41,377 nt of DNA from JAVVSR01 sp964604875 (GTDB lineage: Bacteria > Bacillota > Clostridia > Christensenellales > CAG-917), in assembly GCA_964604875.1 (NCBI GenBank), contig CAZSAC010000011.1:1-41377 (forward strand), in the 5' to 3' direction. Below the pieces are notes generated by a model. That model worked only from the letters and a program-made list of their open reading frames with translations, searched no databases and was not told where the DNA came from. A program made the position numbers and the translations under genes. This document shows positions 1-7,997 of the stretch, one piece after another (within the stretch, counting starts at the first letter, position 1; each line of letters begins with the position of its first letter).

Positions 1-2
1 AT

Positions 3-266
3 GATAAACTGTTTGAGGAAATTGCCGAGCTTAAAAACGCAGAAGGCGATGATATTATAATGGAGGCAGGCGACGTGCTTTTTTCAGCAATAAACCCGAT
101 GCGGTGGTTGAAGGTCGAGCCCGAGCTTGCGCTTAAGTCGGCGTGTGAGAAATTTATAAACCGTTTTAAATATATGGAAAGCAAAATTATCGAAAACGGC
201 TTGGACATTTCCGACGAGTCCACGCGTGAAAAGTATTGGGCGGAGAGCAAAAAAATCTATAAATGA
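3..266 (+). CDS. mazG: MazG nucleotide pyrophosphohydrolase, C-terminal part (cut by window edge)
   Basis: The frame is already open at the first base, so only the last 87 residues are present. They contain the MazG helical segment with the EAGDVLF metal-site stretch, followed by a Leu/Ala-rich helix and the typical tail KFINRFKYMES. MazG proteins hydrolyse nucleoside triphosphates to monophosphate and pyrophosphate in the cytoplasm, usually as a house-cleaning function. An ATG at 60 lies inside the conserved region and is not the true start. The TGA stop overlaps the next gene's start as ATGA, so the two are probably translationally coupled. The family assignment rests on motif recognition. 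Confidence 0.85.
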   Translation, partial: DKLFEEIAELKNAEGDDIIMEAGDVLFSAINPMRWLKVEPELALKSACEKFINRFKYMESKIIENGLDISDESTREKYWAESKKIYK

Positions 267-1183
267 AAATCGGAAAAGTTGAATTAAAATCGAATATATT
301 GTTAGCTCCGCTTGCAGGCTATACCGACGTGGGCTTTAGAAGATTATGCGCCGATTACGGAGCAGGCTTGACCGTGACAGAAATGGTAAGCGCTAAAGGG
401 CTATGCTATGGCAATGAGAACACGATAAATTTGCTGAGGATAGCTGAAAATGAAAGCCCTGTTGCCGTACAGCTTTTTGGAGGGGAGGCGGAGTTTTTGG
501 CAAAAGCAGTTTGTCACGAGGCGCTTAAAAAATTTGACATAATTGACATCAATATGGGCTGTCCCGTAAACAAAATTGTAAAATGTGGCGAGGGTAGCGC
601 GCTTATGAAGGATACACCACGGGCGGTTGAAATTGTGCAAGCTGCGGTAGAAAACACCTTAAAGCCTATAACCGTGAAAATCCGCGCCGGGTTTAACGAA
701 AAAAACGCGCCCGAATTTGCATCTGCGATGGCACAGGCGGGGGCTTCCGCTATAACCGTTCACGGCAGAACGAGAGAACAGTTTTATAGCGGTGAGGTGG
801 ATTATGACATTATTGCCGAAGTTAAAAAAGCCGTAAATATACCCATGTTTGCAAACGGAGATATCCGCACAAGAGAAGACTATGAAAAAGTGATGGCAAA
901 AACCTTGTGCGACGGTGTGGTGGTTGGTAGAGGGGCTTTAGGCAGCCCGTACATATTTGCGCAAATGCAGGATAAACCTTTTGATTTTGACGCTAAAGCC
1001 GCAATATTGCAACACATTGACGATTTGTGCAAATACTATCCTCAAAAAACTGTTGCCAATTTAATGAAAACGCATATCTGCTTTTATGCAAAAAATACAG
1101 AGCGACTTAAAAAAATACGTTCAGCAGTAAACGAATCTAAAAGTCTTTCGGAAATTTTAGACGTCGTAGAAAACTTTTTTTAG
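263..1183 (+). CDS. dusB: tRNA-dihydrouridine synthase (DusB type)
   Basis: This 306-residue FMN enzyme reduces specific uridines in tRNA to dihydrouridine. The N-terminus LAPLAGYTDVGFRRLC is the FMN-binding start of the TIM barrel. NMGCPVNKI carries the catalytic cysteine, and ITVHGRTREQFYSG plus the late GRGALGSPYIF are typical Dus motifs. The protein is slightly shorter than most DusB proteins (about 320), mainly in the C-terminal helical domain. It starts inside the stop of mazG (ATGA). Which Dus paralogue it is cannot be fixed from sequence alone; DusB is the usual one in Firmicutes. Confidence 0.9.
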   Translation: MKIGKVELKSNILLAPLAGYTDVGFRRLCADYGAGLTVTEMVSAKGLCYGNENTINLLRIAENESPVAVQLFGGEAEFLAKAVCHEALKKFDIIDINMGCPVNKIVKCGEGSALMKDTPRAVEIVQAAVENTLKPITVKIRAGFNEKNAPEFASAMAQAGASAITVHGRTREQFYSGEVDYDIIAEVKKAVNIPMFANGDIRTREDYEKVMAKTLCDGVVVGRGALGSPYIFAQMQDKPFDFDAKAAILQHIDDLCKYYPQKTVANLMKTHICFYAKNTERLKKIRSAVNESKSLSEILDVVENFF

Positions 1184-1185
1184 AA

Positions 1186-1302
1186 ATGGAAAAAAGATAT
1201 ATAATTTGCTTAGTCAAAATACCGATAAACAATGTTTGATTTTTAAAAAATCCTAAACAGCTTAAAAGGTATCTTGACAAGCTTTTGGAGAAGACAGAAT
1301 GA
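1186..1302 (+). pseudogene. Possible relic small ORF with one in-frame TGA
   Basis: Between dusB and trmL one frame reads from ATG 1186 for 17 codons to a TGA at 1237-1239. It then continues open for 20 more codons (NPKQLKRYLDKLLEKTE) to a TGA at 1300-1302 that overlaps the trmL ATG as ATGA. The downstream part looks like a basic/acidic amphipathic helix and the stop/start overlap is typical of a real upstream cistron. I recognise no family. It may be a decayed small gene or chance. Confidence 0.25.
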
Positions 1303-1778
1303 ATATAGTTTTATTTGAGCCGGAAATTCCTCAAAACACGGGCAACATTGTCCGCACGTGCGCCGCAACGGGCGCTAAGTTGCACTTGATAGAGCCGTTG
1401 GGTTTTGATATATCAGAAAAAGCCGTAAAGCGCGCCGGACTTGACTATTGGAAGGATTGCGAAATTTTTGTGTATAAAAACCTTGAAGATTTTTACGCTA
1501 AGAACCAAGGTAATTTTTATTATGCGTCCACAAAAGCGTCAAAGCGGTACGACGAGGTTGATTTTAATGCCGACGACTATATATTTTTCGGACCCGAAAC
1601 CAGAGGCTTGCCCGAAGAACTATTGCGCGATAAATATGAGTTTGCGCTTAGAATCCCGATGAAGGCAGGGTGCAGAAGCCTTAATCTGTCAAACAGCGTG
1701 GCGATTGTTTTGTTTGAGGCGTTACGCCAACAAAACTTTTTCGACCTTCAAGAGGAAGGACATTTGACAAAGTTTTAA
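1299..1778 (+). CDS. trmL: tRNA (cytidine/uridine-2'-O-)-methyltransferase TrmL
   Basis: This 159-residue SPOUT-class methyltransferase uses S-adenosylmethionine to 2'-O-methylate the wobble nucleotide 34 of certain leucine tRNAs. The N-terminal MNIVLFEPEIPQNTGNIVRTCAA, the central FGPETRGLPEELL and the C-terminal knot IPMKAGCRSLNLSNSVAIVLFEALRQ are the three SPOUT motifs in order, and the length is normal for TrmL. It is preceded by TTGGAGAAGACAGA, a good ribosome binding site. It follows dusB, so two tRNA-modification genes sit side by side. Confidence 0.93.
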   Translation: MNIVLFEPEIPQNTGNIVRTCAATGAKLHLIEPLGFDISEKAVKRAGLDYWKDCEIFVYKNLEDFYAKNQGNFYYASTKASKRYDEVDFNADDYIFFGPETRGLPEELLRDKYEFALRIPMKAGCRSLNLSNSVAIVLFEALRQQNFFDLQEEGHLTKF

Positions 1779-1792
1779 CAAATAAAAATTGC

Positions 1793-1821
1793 TTGCCTTT
1801 GCTGTAATAATATGGTAAAAT
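1793..1821 (+). promoter_or_regulatory. Promoter of the pgk-tpiA-gpmI operon
   Basis: TTGCCT at 1793-1798 and TAAAAT at 1816-1821 are 17 bases apart. TGG directly before TAAAAT gives an extended -10. It is followed by an A/T-rich leader and AAGGAG before the pgk ATG. Confidence 0.6.
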
Positions 1822-1869
1822 ATAAACGCTTAAATTAAAAATTTAAAATCATTTTTAAGGAGAATATAA

Positions 1870-3129
1870 ATGAGTAAAAAAACTATTGCCGATATCGATG
1901 TAAAAGGTAAAAGATGTTTGGTTAGATTAGACCTTAATGTTCCGATAAAAAACGGCGTCATCACAGACGAAAACCGTATTAACGGCGCGTTACCCACAAT
2001 CAAATATTTGCTGGCTCACGGCGCAAAGGTGGTCGCTTGCAGTCATTTGGGGCGTCCTTACAGCATTTTCAGCGCAGAAATCAAAAAACTCAAACCCGAA
2101 GACGAAGGAAAATCCCGCGAGGAATTGGTTGCTATGACTGTCAAAAAATGCAGTTTAAAAATCGTTGCGGATAGATTGAACGAGTTGTTGGACGGCAAGG
2201 TTACTTTTGCGACTGACGTTATTGGCGAGAGCGCTCAAAAAGCGGTTGCCAATTTGAAAGACGGCGAAATGGTACTTTTAGAGAACACCCGTTTCCATTG
2301 GGAAGAAGAAAAGAACGTTGAAAGCTTTGCTAAAGAGTTGGCAAAATTCGGCGATATTTTCGTAAATGACGCTTTCGGTACGGCTCACCGCGCGCACGCT
2401 TCCACAGCAGGCGTTGTGCAGTACGGCTTTATCAAAACTGCCGTCAGCGGTTTCTTAATAGAAAAAGAACTCAAATTCTTGGGCGAGGCGTTAGATAATC
2501 CCGTACGTCCGTTTGTTGCAATCCTAGGCGGTGCAAAAGTATCCGATAAAATCGGCGTTATAAACAGCCTTATTGAAAAGGTTGACACAATCATCATCGG
2601 CGGCGGTATGGCGTACACCTTCAAAAAGGCTTTAGGCTACAGTATCGGCGGAAGTCTTTGTGAAAACGACAAAATCGATTTAGCTAAAGAGCTTATGACA
2701 AAAGCCGAGAAAAAGGGCGTAAAGCTTTTACTTCCTGCTGACACCGTTATTGCCGACGCTTTCGACAATAATGCAAACCGTAAGACCGTTGTTGGTGATA
2801 TTCCCGAGGGGTGGCAAGGCTTAGATATCGGTGAAAAATCCAGAGAAGATTTTGCCGCTGTCATCAAAAATGCAAAAACTATCATTTGGAACGGACCTAT
2901 GGGCGTGTTTGAAATGGAAAACTTTGCTTATGGCACAAAGGCTGTTGCCGAGGCGCTATCTCAAGCCGAGGGCGCAACGACAATAATCGGCGGCGGCGAT
3001 AGCGCGGCTGCGGTTGTTCAACTTGGGTACGCTGACAAAATGTCACACATCAGCACAGGCGGCGGCGCAAGCTTAGAGTTTTTAGAAGGGCTTGAGCTTC
3101 CCGGTATTGCTTGTTTAAACGAAAAATAA
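1870..3129 (+). CDS. pgk: Phosphoglycerate kinase
   Basis: Transfers phosphate from 1,3-bisphosphoglycerate to ADP, the first ATP-yielding step of lower glycolysis. Seen: RLDLNVP near the N-terminus, the SHLGRP substrate loop, NDAFGTAHRAHAS, LGGAKVSDKI, and the C-terminal GGGDSAAAV and HISTGGGASLEFLEG nucleotide/phosphate loops. At 419 residues it is about 20 longer than usual. The extra residues lie just after SHLGRP (roughly residues 65-95), where a Lys/Glu-rich stretch is inserted. Start ATG follows AAGGAGAATATAA. First gene of a glycolytic operon with tpiA and gpmI. Confidence 0.97.
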   Translation: MSKKTIADIDVKGKRCLVRLDLNVPIKNGVITDENRINGALPTIKYLLAHGAKVVACSHLGRPYSIFSAEIKKLKPEDEGKSREELVAMTVKKCSLKIVADRLNELLDGKVTFATDVIGESAQKAVANLKDGEMVLLENTRFHWEEEKNVESFAKELAKFGDIFVNDAFGTAHRAHASTAGVVQYGFIKTAVSGFLIEKELKFLGEALDNPVRPFVAILGGAKVSDKIGVINSLIEKVDTIIIGGGMAYTFKKALGYSIGGSLCENDKIDLAKELMTKAEKKGVKLLLPADTVIADAFDNNANRKTVVGDIPEGWQGLDIGEKSREDFAAVIKNAKTIIWNGPMGVFEMENFAYGTKAVAEALSQAEGATTIIGGGDSAAAVVQLGYADKMSHISTGGGASLEFLEGLELPGIACLNEK

Positions 3130-3140
3130 GAAAAAACGGT

Positions 3141-3164
3141 GACATACGCTAAACGGCGTATGTC
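3141..3164 (+). other. Perfect intercistronic hairpin between pgk and tpiA
   Basis: GACATACGC (3141-3149) and GCGTATGTC (3156-3164) form a perfect 9-bp stem with a 6-base loop. No T-run follows and the tpiA ribosome binding site starts 9 bases later, so it is not a classical terminator. A role in mRNA processing or in setting the pgk/tpiA ratio is an inference. Confidence 0.6.
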
Positions 3165-3186
3165 TTACCTTATAAGGAGACTGAAA

Positions 3187-3945
3187 ATGAGAAGACCTAT
3201 CATTGCTGGAAACTGGAAAATGAACAATACTATCGCCGATACGAAGGAGCTTATCTCGGCGCTTATCCCCAAAGTCAAAGACGCAAAATGCGACGTTGTT
3301 ATCTGCGCGCCTTATACTGATTTGGCAACCGCGGTTGAAATGACAAAAGGGACAAACATAAAGGTTGGCGCAGAAAATGTGCATTGGGCAGAAAAGGGCG
3401 CATTCACAGGCGAAATTTCTGCAAAAATGCTTGTTGAGCTTGGCGTTGAATACGTTATTATCGGGCATAGTGAACGTCGTCAGTATTTCGGCGAAACAGA
3501 CCAAACCGTGAACGCGCGCGCTAAGGCGGCGTTGGCGGCTGGCTTGAAACCGATTATCTGTGTGGGCGAGCTTTTAGAGGAGCGTGAAACAGGCAAGACA
3601 GACGAAGTTGTCATTCGTCAAACAACAGAGGCTTTTAAGGATATTTGCAAGTGTGAGCTTGAAAATATTGTCATCGCATATGAGCCCGTTTGGGCAATCG
3701 GCACAGGCAAAACCGCAACCAGCGAAGACGCAAACGCAACCATAAAGGTTATTCGTGATACTATGGCTAAGTTATATTGCGAAAACTGCGCGCAAACCAA
3801 GGTTCGCATTCAATACGGCGGAAGTATGAATCCGAAAAACGTTGACGAGCTTATGGCTATGCCCGAAATCGACGGCGGTTTAATCGGCGGAGCAAGCCTA
3901 AAGGCGGACGACTTTGCCCGTGTGGTATGCTTTGAGGAAAAATAA
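3187..3945 (+). CDS. tpiA: Triosephosphate isomerase
   Basis: Interconverts dihydroxyacetone phosphate and glyceraldehyde 3-phosphate. The start at 3187 is chosen because TAAGGAG precedes it and the protein then begins MRRPIIAGNWKMN, the normal TIM N-terminus with the catalytic lysine. A longer reading from 3139 would begin inside the intercistronic hairpin. IIGHSERRQYFGE holds the catalytic histidine, AYEPVWAIGTG the catalytic glutamate, and YGGSMNPKN and GGLIGGASL the phosphate loop. 252 residues, normal length. Its TAA overlaps the gpmI ATG by one base. Confidence 0.97.
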   Translation: MRRPIIAGNWKMNNTIADTKELISALIPKVKDAKCDVVICAPYTDLATAVEMTKGTNIKVGAENVHWAEKGAFTGEISAKMLVELGVEYVIIGHSERRQYFGETDQTVNARAKAALAAGLKPIICVGELLEERETGKTDEVVIRQTTEAFKDICKCELENIVIAYEPVWAIGTGKTATSEDANATIKVIRDTMAKLYCENCAQTKVRIQYGGSMNPKNVDELMAMPEIDGGLIGGASLKADDFARVVCFEEK

Positions 3946-5516
3946 TGGATAAACGACAAGTTGTATTAGTTGTTATGGACGGCGTAGGAAAATCCGCAAC
4001 TGGGTTGGGCGACGCCGTTTCCCAAGCCCGTATTCCGACGCTCAATCGTTTGACTGAAGCTTGTCCTATCACTTATCTTAAGGCGCACGGCACGGCTGTC
4101 GGCTTGCCCAGCGACGAAGATATGGGAAACAGCGAGGTCGGGCATAATGCGCTTGGGTGCGGACAGGTTTATTCGCAAGGGGCGAAGCTTGTTGAAGAGG
4201 CGATTTTAAGCGGTGATATTTTTAAATCCTCCGCTTGGTGCGAGCTTGTTTCTTACGCAAAGGAAAACGATGGCGCGATGCACTTAATCGGGCTTTTGTC
4301 TGACGGTAACGTACATTCCAATATCGCGCATCTTATCGCTTTAATATCGGGCGCAAAAGCGCAAGGCATAAAAAAAGTACGCGCGCATATTTTGCTTGAC
4401 GGGCGCGACGTTCCTTCTACCAGCGCATTGACCTATGTGGATATGTTAGAAAATGCTATGTCTGCGCTAAACGACGATGGCTTTGATGCAAAGATTGCAT
4501 CGGGTGGCGGTCGTATGAAAATTACGATGGACAGATATTTTGCCAACTGGGATATGGTAAAGCTAGGTTGGGAAACTCACGTTTTCGGACAGGGCAGAGG
4601 CTTTGCGTCGGCAACAGAGGCAATTGAAACCTTCCGCAGTGAAAACGCAGGTATAATCGACCAAGACTTACCCGCATTTGTAGTTTTAAAAGACGGCAAG
4701 CCTGTTGGCGCGATGAGCGACGGAGACAGCGTGATATTGTTTAATTTCCGAGGCGATAGAGCGATTGAAATTTCTATGGCTTTCGATAATGAAAACTTTG
4801 ATAAGTTTGACAGAGGGAATATGCCCAAAGTCAAATATGCAGGTATGCTTCAATACGATGGAGACTTAAAACTGCCTACCCGTTTTTTGGTTGAGCCACC
4901 TGCGATAAAAAATACGTTATCCGAATTTTTGGTTAAGAAAGGAGTTGCGCAATACGCCGTATCTGAAACCCAAAAGTATGGACATGTAACCTATTTTTGG
5001 AACGGAAACCGAAGCGAAAAGTTTAGCGATAAGCTTGAAATATTTGAGGAGATTCCCTCGGATAAGGTGTCTTTTGACGAGCGTCCTTGGATGAAATCGG
5101 CAGAGGTTACAGACGCTTTAATCGGCGCAATCGAAAGTGGCAAATATGGCTTTATCCGTTGCAATTATCCTAACGGAGATATGGTTGGACATACGGGAAA
5201 TTTTGAGGCTACAATAATTGGTGTTGAGGCGGTTGACCTTGCTTTAACACGTTTATTGCCCGTTATTGAACGTACAAATTCTATTTTGGTTATTACGGCT
5301 GACCACGGCAATGCTGACGAAATGCTTGAAAAAAACAAAAAAGGAAAGATAGAGTTACGTACGGCGCACAGCTTAAATCCCGTTCCGTTTATTGTTTATA
5401 ACGCGGACGTATCCTTTAAAGAGGGGAATTTCGGCTTGGCAAACGTGGCTGCAACTGTGGCAGACTTACTCGGGTTTGAGCCTAACTCTGCGTGGGAAGA
5501 AAGCATAATCAAATAG
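3945..5516 (+). CDS. gpmI: 2,3-bisphosphoglycerate-independent phosphoglycerate mutase
   Basis: Interconverts 3- and 2-phosphoglycerate with two Mn ions, using an alkaline-phosphatase-like fold. VVMDGVG near the N-terminus gives the first metal aspartate, MGNSEVGHNALG contains the serine that is transiently phosphorylated, and ITADHGNADEM near the C-terminus provides further metal ligands. The length of 523 residues is normal. TAATG overlap with tpiA shows tight coupling. It is the last gene of the glycolytic operon and is followed by a strong hairpin terminator. Confidence 0.96.
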   Translation: MDKRQVVLVVMDGVGKSATGLGDAVSQARIPTLNRLTEACPITYLKAHGTAVGLPSDEDMGNSEVGHNALGCGQVYSQGAKLVEEAILSGDIFKSSAWCELVSYAKENDGAMHLIGLLSDGNVHSNIAHLIALISGAKAQGIKKVRAHILLDGRDVPSTSALTYVDMLENAMSALNDDGFDAKIASGGGRMKITMDRYFANWDMVKLGWETHVFGQGRGFASATEAIETFRSENAGIIDQDLPAFVVLKDGKPVGAMSDGDSVILFNFRGDRAIEISMAFDNENFDKFDRGNMPKVKYAGMLQYDGDLKLPTRFLVEPPAIKNTLSEFLVKKGVAQYAVSETQKYGHVTYFWNGNRSEKFSDKLEIFEEIPSDKVSFDERPWMKSAEVTDALIGAIESGKYGFIRCNYPNGDMVGHTGNFEATIIGVEAVDLALTRLLPVIERTNSILVITADHGNADEMLEKNKKGKIELRTAHSLNPVPFIVYNADVSFKEGNFGLANVAATVADLLGFEPNSAWEESIIK

Positions 5517-5544
5517 GGCTTATTTGAAATTATTATATTGAAAA

Positions 5545-5578
5545 ATTAAAGCGGATTCAATTTTGAATCCGCTTTAAT
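5545..5578. terminator. Bidirectional terminator between gpmI and the MATE gene
   Basis: The arms 5545-5560 and 5563-5578 are perfect reverse complements (16 bp, core AAAGCGGATTC), with A-rich and T-rich flanks. It lies between two convergent genes and can end transcription from both sides. Confidence 0.8.
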
Positions 5579-5594
5579 GTTGTTTATATGTTTT

Positions 5595-7004
5595 TTACGC
5601 GTTTGTGGGAGGTTCATTCAAATCCTCTGTCGGGGCAACAAAGCTTTGTTGTAAAGCAAAAGCTTTATTGATTGTCTTGATTGCAATCGGAATAAATATC
5701 AACGTTGTCACACACTCCGCGATAGGGAAGGAATACCAAATATTGCCTAAGGTCGACACCTTGCTAAGAAGAAATGCGATAGGCAAAAGGAAAATCAATT
5801 GCCGAAGCAGGCTCATAATCATTGACTTAAAGCCGTGCCCGATTGATTGGAACATATTGATTATGATAATCCCCGCTCCCGCAAAAAGGAAAGACGTGCT
5901 TATAATTTTAAGGGCGCGAGTCCCAATAGAAAGCATTTCGGGGCTGGGCTCAAAAAGTGAAAGCAGCTGTTGTGGCAGGAATTGGAATATGCAAAATCCT
6001 ATTAAAACAATAATATAAGAGGTTATAAAACATATCCTCAAGGTGGTATTAAAACGTTTTCTTTCGTTTGCGCCGAAGTTGTACGCTAAAATCGGAAGCG
6101 CGCCTTGGTTCAAACCGAAAATCGGCATAAATACGAAGGACTGAATTTTGAAATATACACCCAATACTGCAACTGCGGTTTTGGAAATTGCAATCAAAAT
6201 ACCGTTTAGCATTGAAACCGCCAAGCTTGAAACCGAGTTCATAATTGTAACGGGTAACCCTATTTTGAGGATTTGGGAAAGGCTGCTTTTATCGGGTTTA
6301 AAACCTTTTAGCCGAATTGAAATCTCATAGTTATGCGTAAACAGCCAAGTTACTGAAATTATCATTGCGACAATTTGACCGCATACCGTTGCCAAAGCTG
6401 CCCCTTGAACGCCCATAGCGGGAAAGCCGAGTTTCCCGAAAATGAAGATGTAATCAAGCACAATATTTGTAAGCGCGCCAACAATTTGCGTAACCATCGG
6501 AATAACCATTTTACCGATTGCTTGCATAATTTTTGTGGCGTAAATATCAAAATACATACCAAATGAAACGCACATACAAATGGCGAGGTAATCACGGCAG
6601 TATACATATATCTCCGACCCTTTTTCGGTAAAAAGCAATGCGTAAAGGGTGGCGATAAAAAACCCGAATACTGCAAAAAATATGGTTGTCAAAAGAGTTA
6701 TAAAACAACCGTTTGTGGCAATCTTGTTTGCGTCGGCGCAGTTTTTTTCGCCAAGCTTTCGGCTTATGATTGACGAGGAACCTATACCTAATCCCAAGGC
6801 GATTGCCAAAACCAGCATCTGCATCGGAAACGCCAACGATACGGCGGTGAGAGCATTTTCGCTTACATGCGAGACAAAGATGCTATCCACGATATTATAT
6901 AGGGACTGCACGCACATCGAAAGTATTGCAGGCGTGGACATTTTCCAAAGAAGTTTGGGAATCGGTACCGTGCCCAGCTTTTGTGAATAAAGGGTTTTTT
7001 CCAT
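5595..7004 (-). CDS. MATE family multidrug/Na+ antiporter
   Basis: A 469-residue integral membrane protein with about 12 hydrophobic segments and two pseudo-repeats. MATE hallmarks are PAILSMCVQSLYNIVDSIFVSH at the first helix, GLGIGSSSIISRKLGEKN after the second, and LNQGALPILAYNFGA at the start of the second half. The family exports cationic drugs or metabolites against Na+ or H+; the substrate here cannot be told. It starts at 7004, only about 11 bases after a good -10 box, with no clear ribosome binding site. It is transcribed away from the riboswitch gene. Confidence 0.9.
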   Translation of the reverse strand: MEKTLYSQKLGTVPIPKLLWKMSTPAILSMCVQSLYNIVDSIFVSHVSENALTAVSLAFPMQMLVLAIALGLGIGSSSIISRKLGEKNCADANKIATNGCFITLLTTIFFAVFGFFIATLYALLFTEKGSEIYVYCRDYLAICMCVSFGMYFDIYATKIMQAIGKMVIPMVTQIVGALTNIVLDYIFIFGKLGFPAMGVQGAALATVCGQIVAMIISVTWLFTHNYEISIRLKGFKPDKSSLSQILKIGLPVTIMNSVSSLAVSMLNGILIAISKTAVAVLGVYFKIQSFVFMPIFGLNQGALPILAYNFGANERKRFNTTLRICFITSYIIVLIGFCIFQFLPQQLLSLFEPSPEMLSIGTRALKIISTSFLFAGAGIIIINMFQSIGHGFKSMIMSLLRQLIFLLPIAFLLSKVSTLGNIWYSFPIAECVTTLIFIPIAIKTINKAFALQQSFVAPTEDLNEPPTNA

Positions 7005-7015
7005 AATTAGACTTC

Positions 7016-7044
7016 ATTCTAGCAAATCAAAAAAATTATGTCAA
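7016..7044 (-). promoter_or_regulatory. Promoter of the MATE gene
   Basis: On the minus strand TTGACA (7039-7044) and TAGAAT (7016-7021) are separated by 17 bases. The start codon at 7004 is 11 bases beyond the -10, predicting a leader of only about 4-6 bases. Confidence 0.7.
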
Positions 7045-7101
7045 TAATATGGTAAACATAAACAAATTTAATATACTAAATATCAAGCCTATAATATTGA
7101 A

Positions 7102-7130
7102 TTGACATATTTTAAACTATCGACTATAAT
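7102..7130 (+). promoter_or_regulatory. Consensus promoter of the FMN-riboswitch transcript
   Basis: TTGACA (7102-7107), 17 bases, TATAAT (7125-7130): a perfect sigma-A promoter. Transcription would start near 7137, just before the riboswitch. Confidence 0.85.
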
Positions 7131-7144
7131 AAGAGAAAATATAG

Positions 7145-7266
7145 GAACTTTGGGCAGGGTTTTACCCGACCGGTGGTGATGCCGATTTTTCGGACAAGTC
7201 CAACAGCCCCAGCAGTTGATGCGGTGTGAATCCGCAACCGACAGTTTAGTCTGAATGGGAAAGCGA
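7145..7266 (+). ncRNA. FMN riboswitch (RFN element) aptamer
   Basis: The conserved RFN blocks occur in order: GGGCAGGGT, CCCGACCGGTGGTGATGCC, GTTGATGCGGTGTGAATCCG, CAACCGACAGT and AGTCTGAATGGG. The closing stem P1 is CTTT (7148-7151) with AAAG (7260-7263). Known RFN elements bind FMN and switch off riboflavin biosynthesis or uptake genes. Here it precedes an ECF S-component. Cobalamin and thiamine riboswitches were considered and do not fit these blocks. Confidence 0.95.
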
Positions 7267-7270
7267 CTTT

Positions 7271-7321
7271 TATACTTTTTGTATAGGGACACTTTGCCGT
7301 TTTGCAGAGTGTTTGTTTTTT
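7271..7321 (+). terminator. Riboswitch expression platform with intrinsic terminator
   Basis: A small hairpin TATAC/GTATA (7271-7285) is followed by a 9-bp stem ACACTTTGC (7289-7297) / GCAGAGTGT (7304-7312) with one G-T pair. A T-rich tract to 7321 follows directly. FMN binding would favour this terminator and stop transcription before the transporter gene, which starts 37 bases later. Confidence 0.8.
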
Positions 7322-7358
7322 GCAAGGCGGAAAATGGCTCAGGGTTTTGTGAGGTATT

Positions 7359-7880
7359 ATGAAAAACAAAACTTTAAAAATTGCAACTATCGGAATGCTT
7401 TCGGCATTGACTTTTGTAGCGACCATTGTCATTCATATTCCAATGCCGTCCACGCAGGGATACGTAAACATCGGCGATACGGTTATATTTGTATCGGCGG
7501 CGCTTTTGGGCGGAGCGCCTGCAATGATAGCCGGGGCGCTAGGCTCAGCGCTGGCGGATTTGATTTACGCGCCCGAATGGACGCTTTTTACAATCCTTAT
7601 AAAGGGGTTGGAGGGGCTGATTTGCGGATTGCTTATAAAATGCACGGCAAAGTTGCCCAAATATTTTTCTAAGCTTATTGCAATGATAACCGCGGCGTTG
7701 TGGATGGTGGGCGGATATTATTTGGCAGGCGCTGCGCTATACGGTTGGGCGGGGAGCTTTGCCAGCTTGCCCGGAAATTTATTTCAAGGCGCAGTCTGTA
7801 TCGCTATAGCTTATCCGTTGTGGCTGTTACTTAGCCGAATAAAAGCTTTAGACGCAATAATTTTAAAGCTAAAGGCTTAG
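7359..7880 (+). CDS. ECF transporter S-component, predicted riboflavin uptake (ECF-ribofla_trS type)
   Basis: A 173-residue membrane protein with about five or six hydrophobic segments and no ATPase domain, typical of substrate-binding S-components that share an energising EcfAA'T module encoded elsewhere. The N-terminal half (MPSTQGYVNIGDTVIF, then LLGGAPAMIAGALGSALADL) matches the DUF1393/ECF-ribofla_trS group as I know it. The FMN riboswitch in front makes riboflavin or a related flavin the likely substrate; this is inference from regulation. Some members of the same family carry pyrimidine thiamine precursors, so uptake assays would be needed to exclude that. Confidence 0.85.
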   Translation: MKNKTLKIATIGMLSALTFVATIVIHIPMPSTQGYVNIGDTVIFVSAALLGGAPAMIAGALGSALADLIYAPEWTLFTILIKGLEGLICGLLIKCTAKLPKYFSKLIAMITAALWMVGGYYLAGAALYGWAGSFASLPGNLFQGAVCIAIAYPLWLLLSRIKALDAIILKLKA

Positions 7881-7941
7881 TTTGAAAAATCAAACAACAA
7901 AATTTCCAAATAAAAAACCTAAAATTTAGTTGATTGAATAA

Positions 7942-7970
7942 TTGCCATATTCCATAAAATATGCTATGCT
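7942..7970 (+). promoter_or_regulatory. Promoter of the pilT-like gene
   Basis: TTGCCA (7942-7947), 17 bases, TATGCT (7965-7970), then a CGGAGG ribosome binding site before ATG 7998. Confidence 0.55.
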
Positions 7971-7997
7971 TTTGTTAAGATTGTTCGGAGGCGTTTT

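Noticed and set aside
1237..1239. TGA read as tryptophan or selenocysteine in the small ORF before trmL
   Set aside because: TGA is a genuine stop for MazG, the sigma factor and the ABC ATPase in this window, and no hairpin typical of selenocysteine insertion follows.
3139..3186. Longer N-terminus for triosephosphate isomerase
   Set aside because: It would be encoded by the intercistronic hairpin and precedes the ribosome binding site; the family N-terminus begins at 3187.
7145..7266. Cobalamin or thiamine riboswitch
   Set aside because: The conserved blocks and order fit only the FMN (RFN) element.
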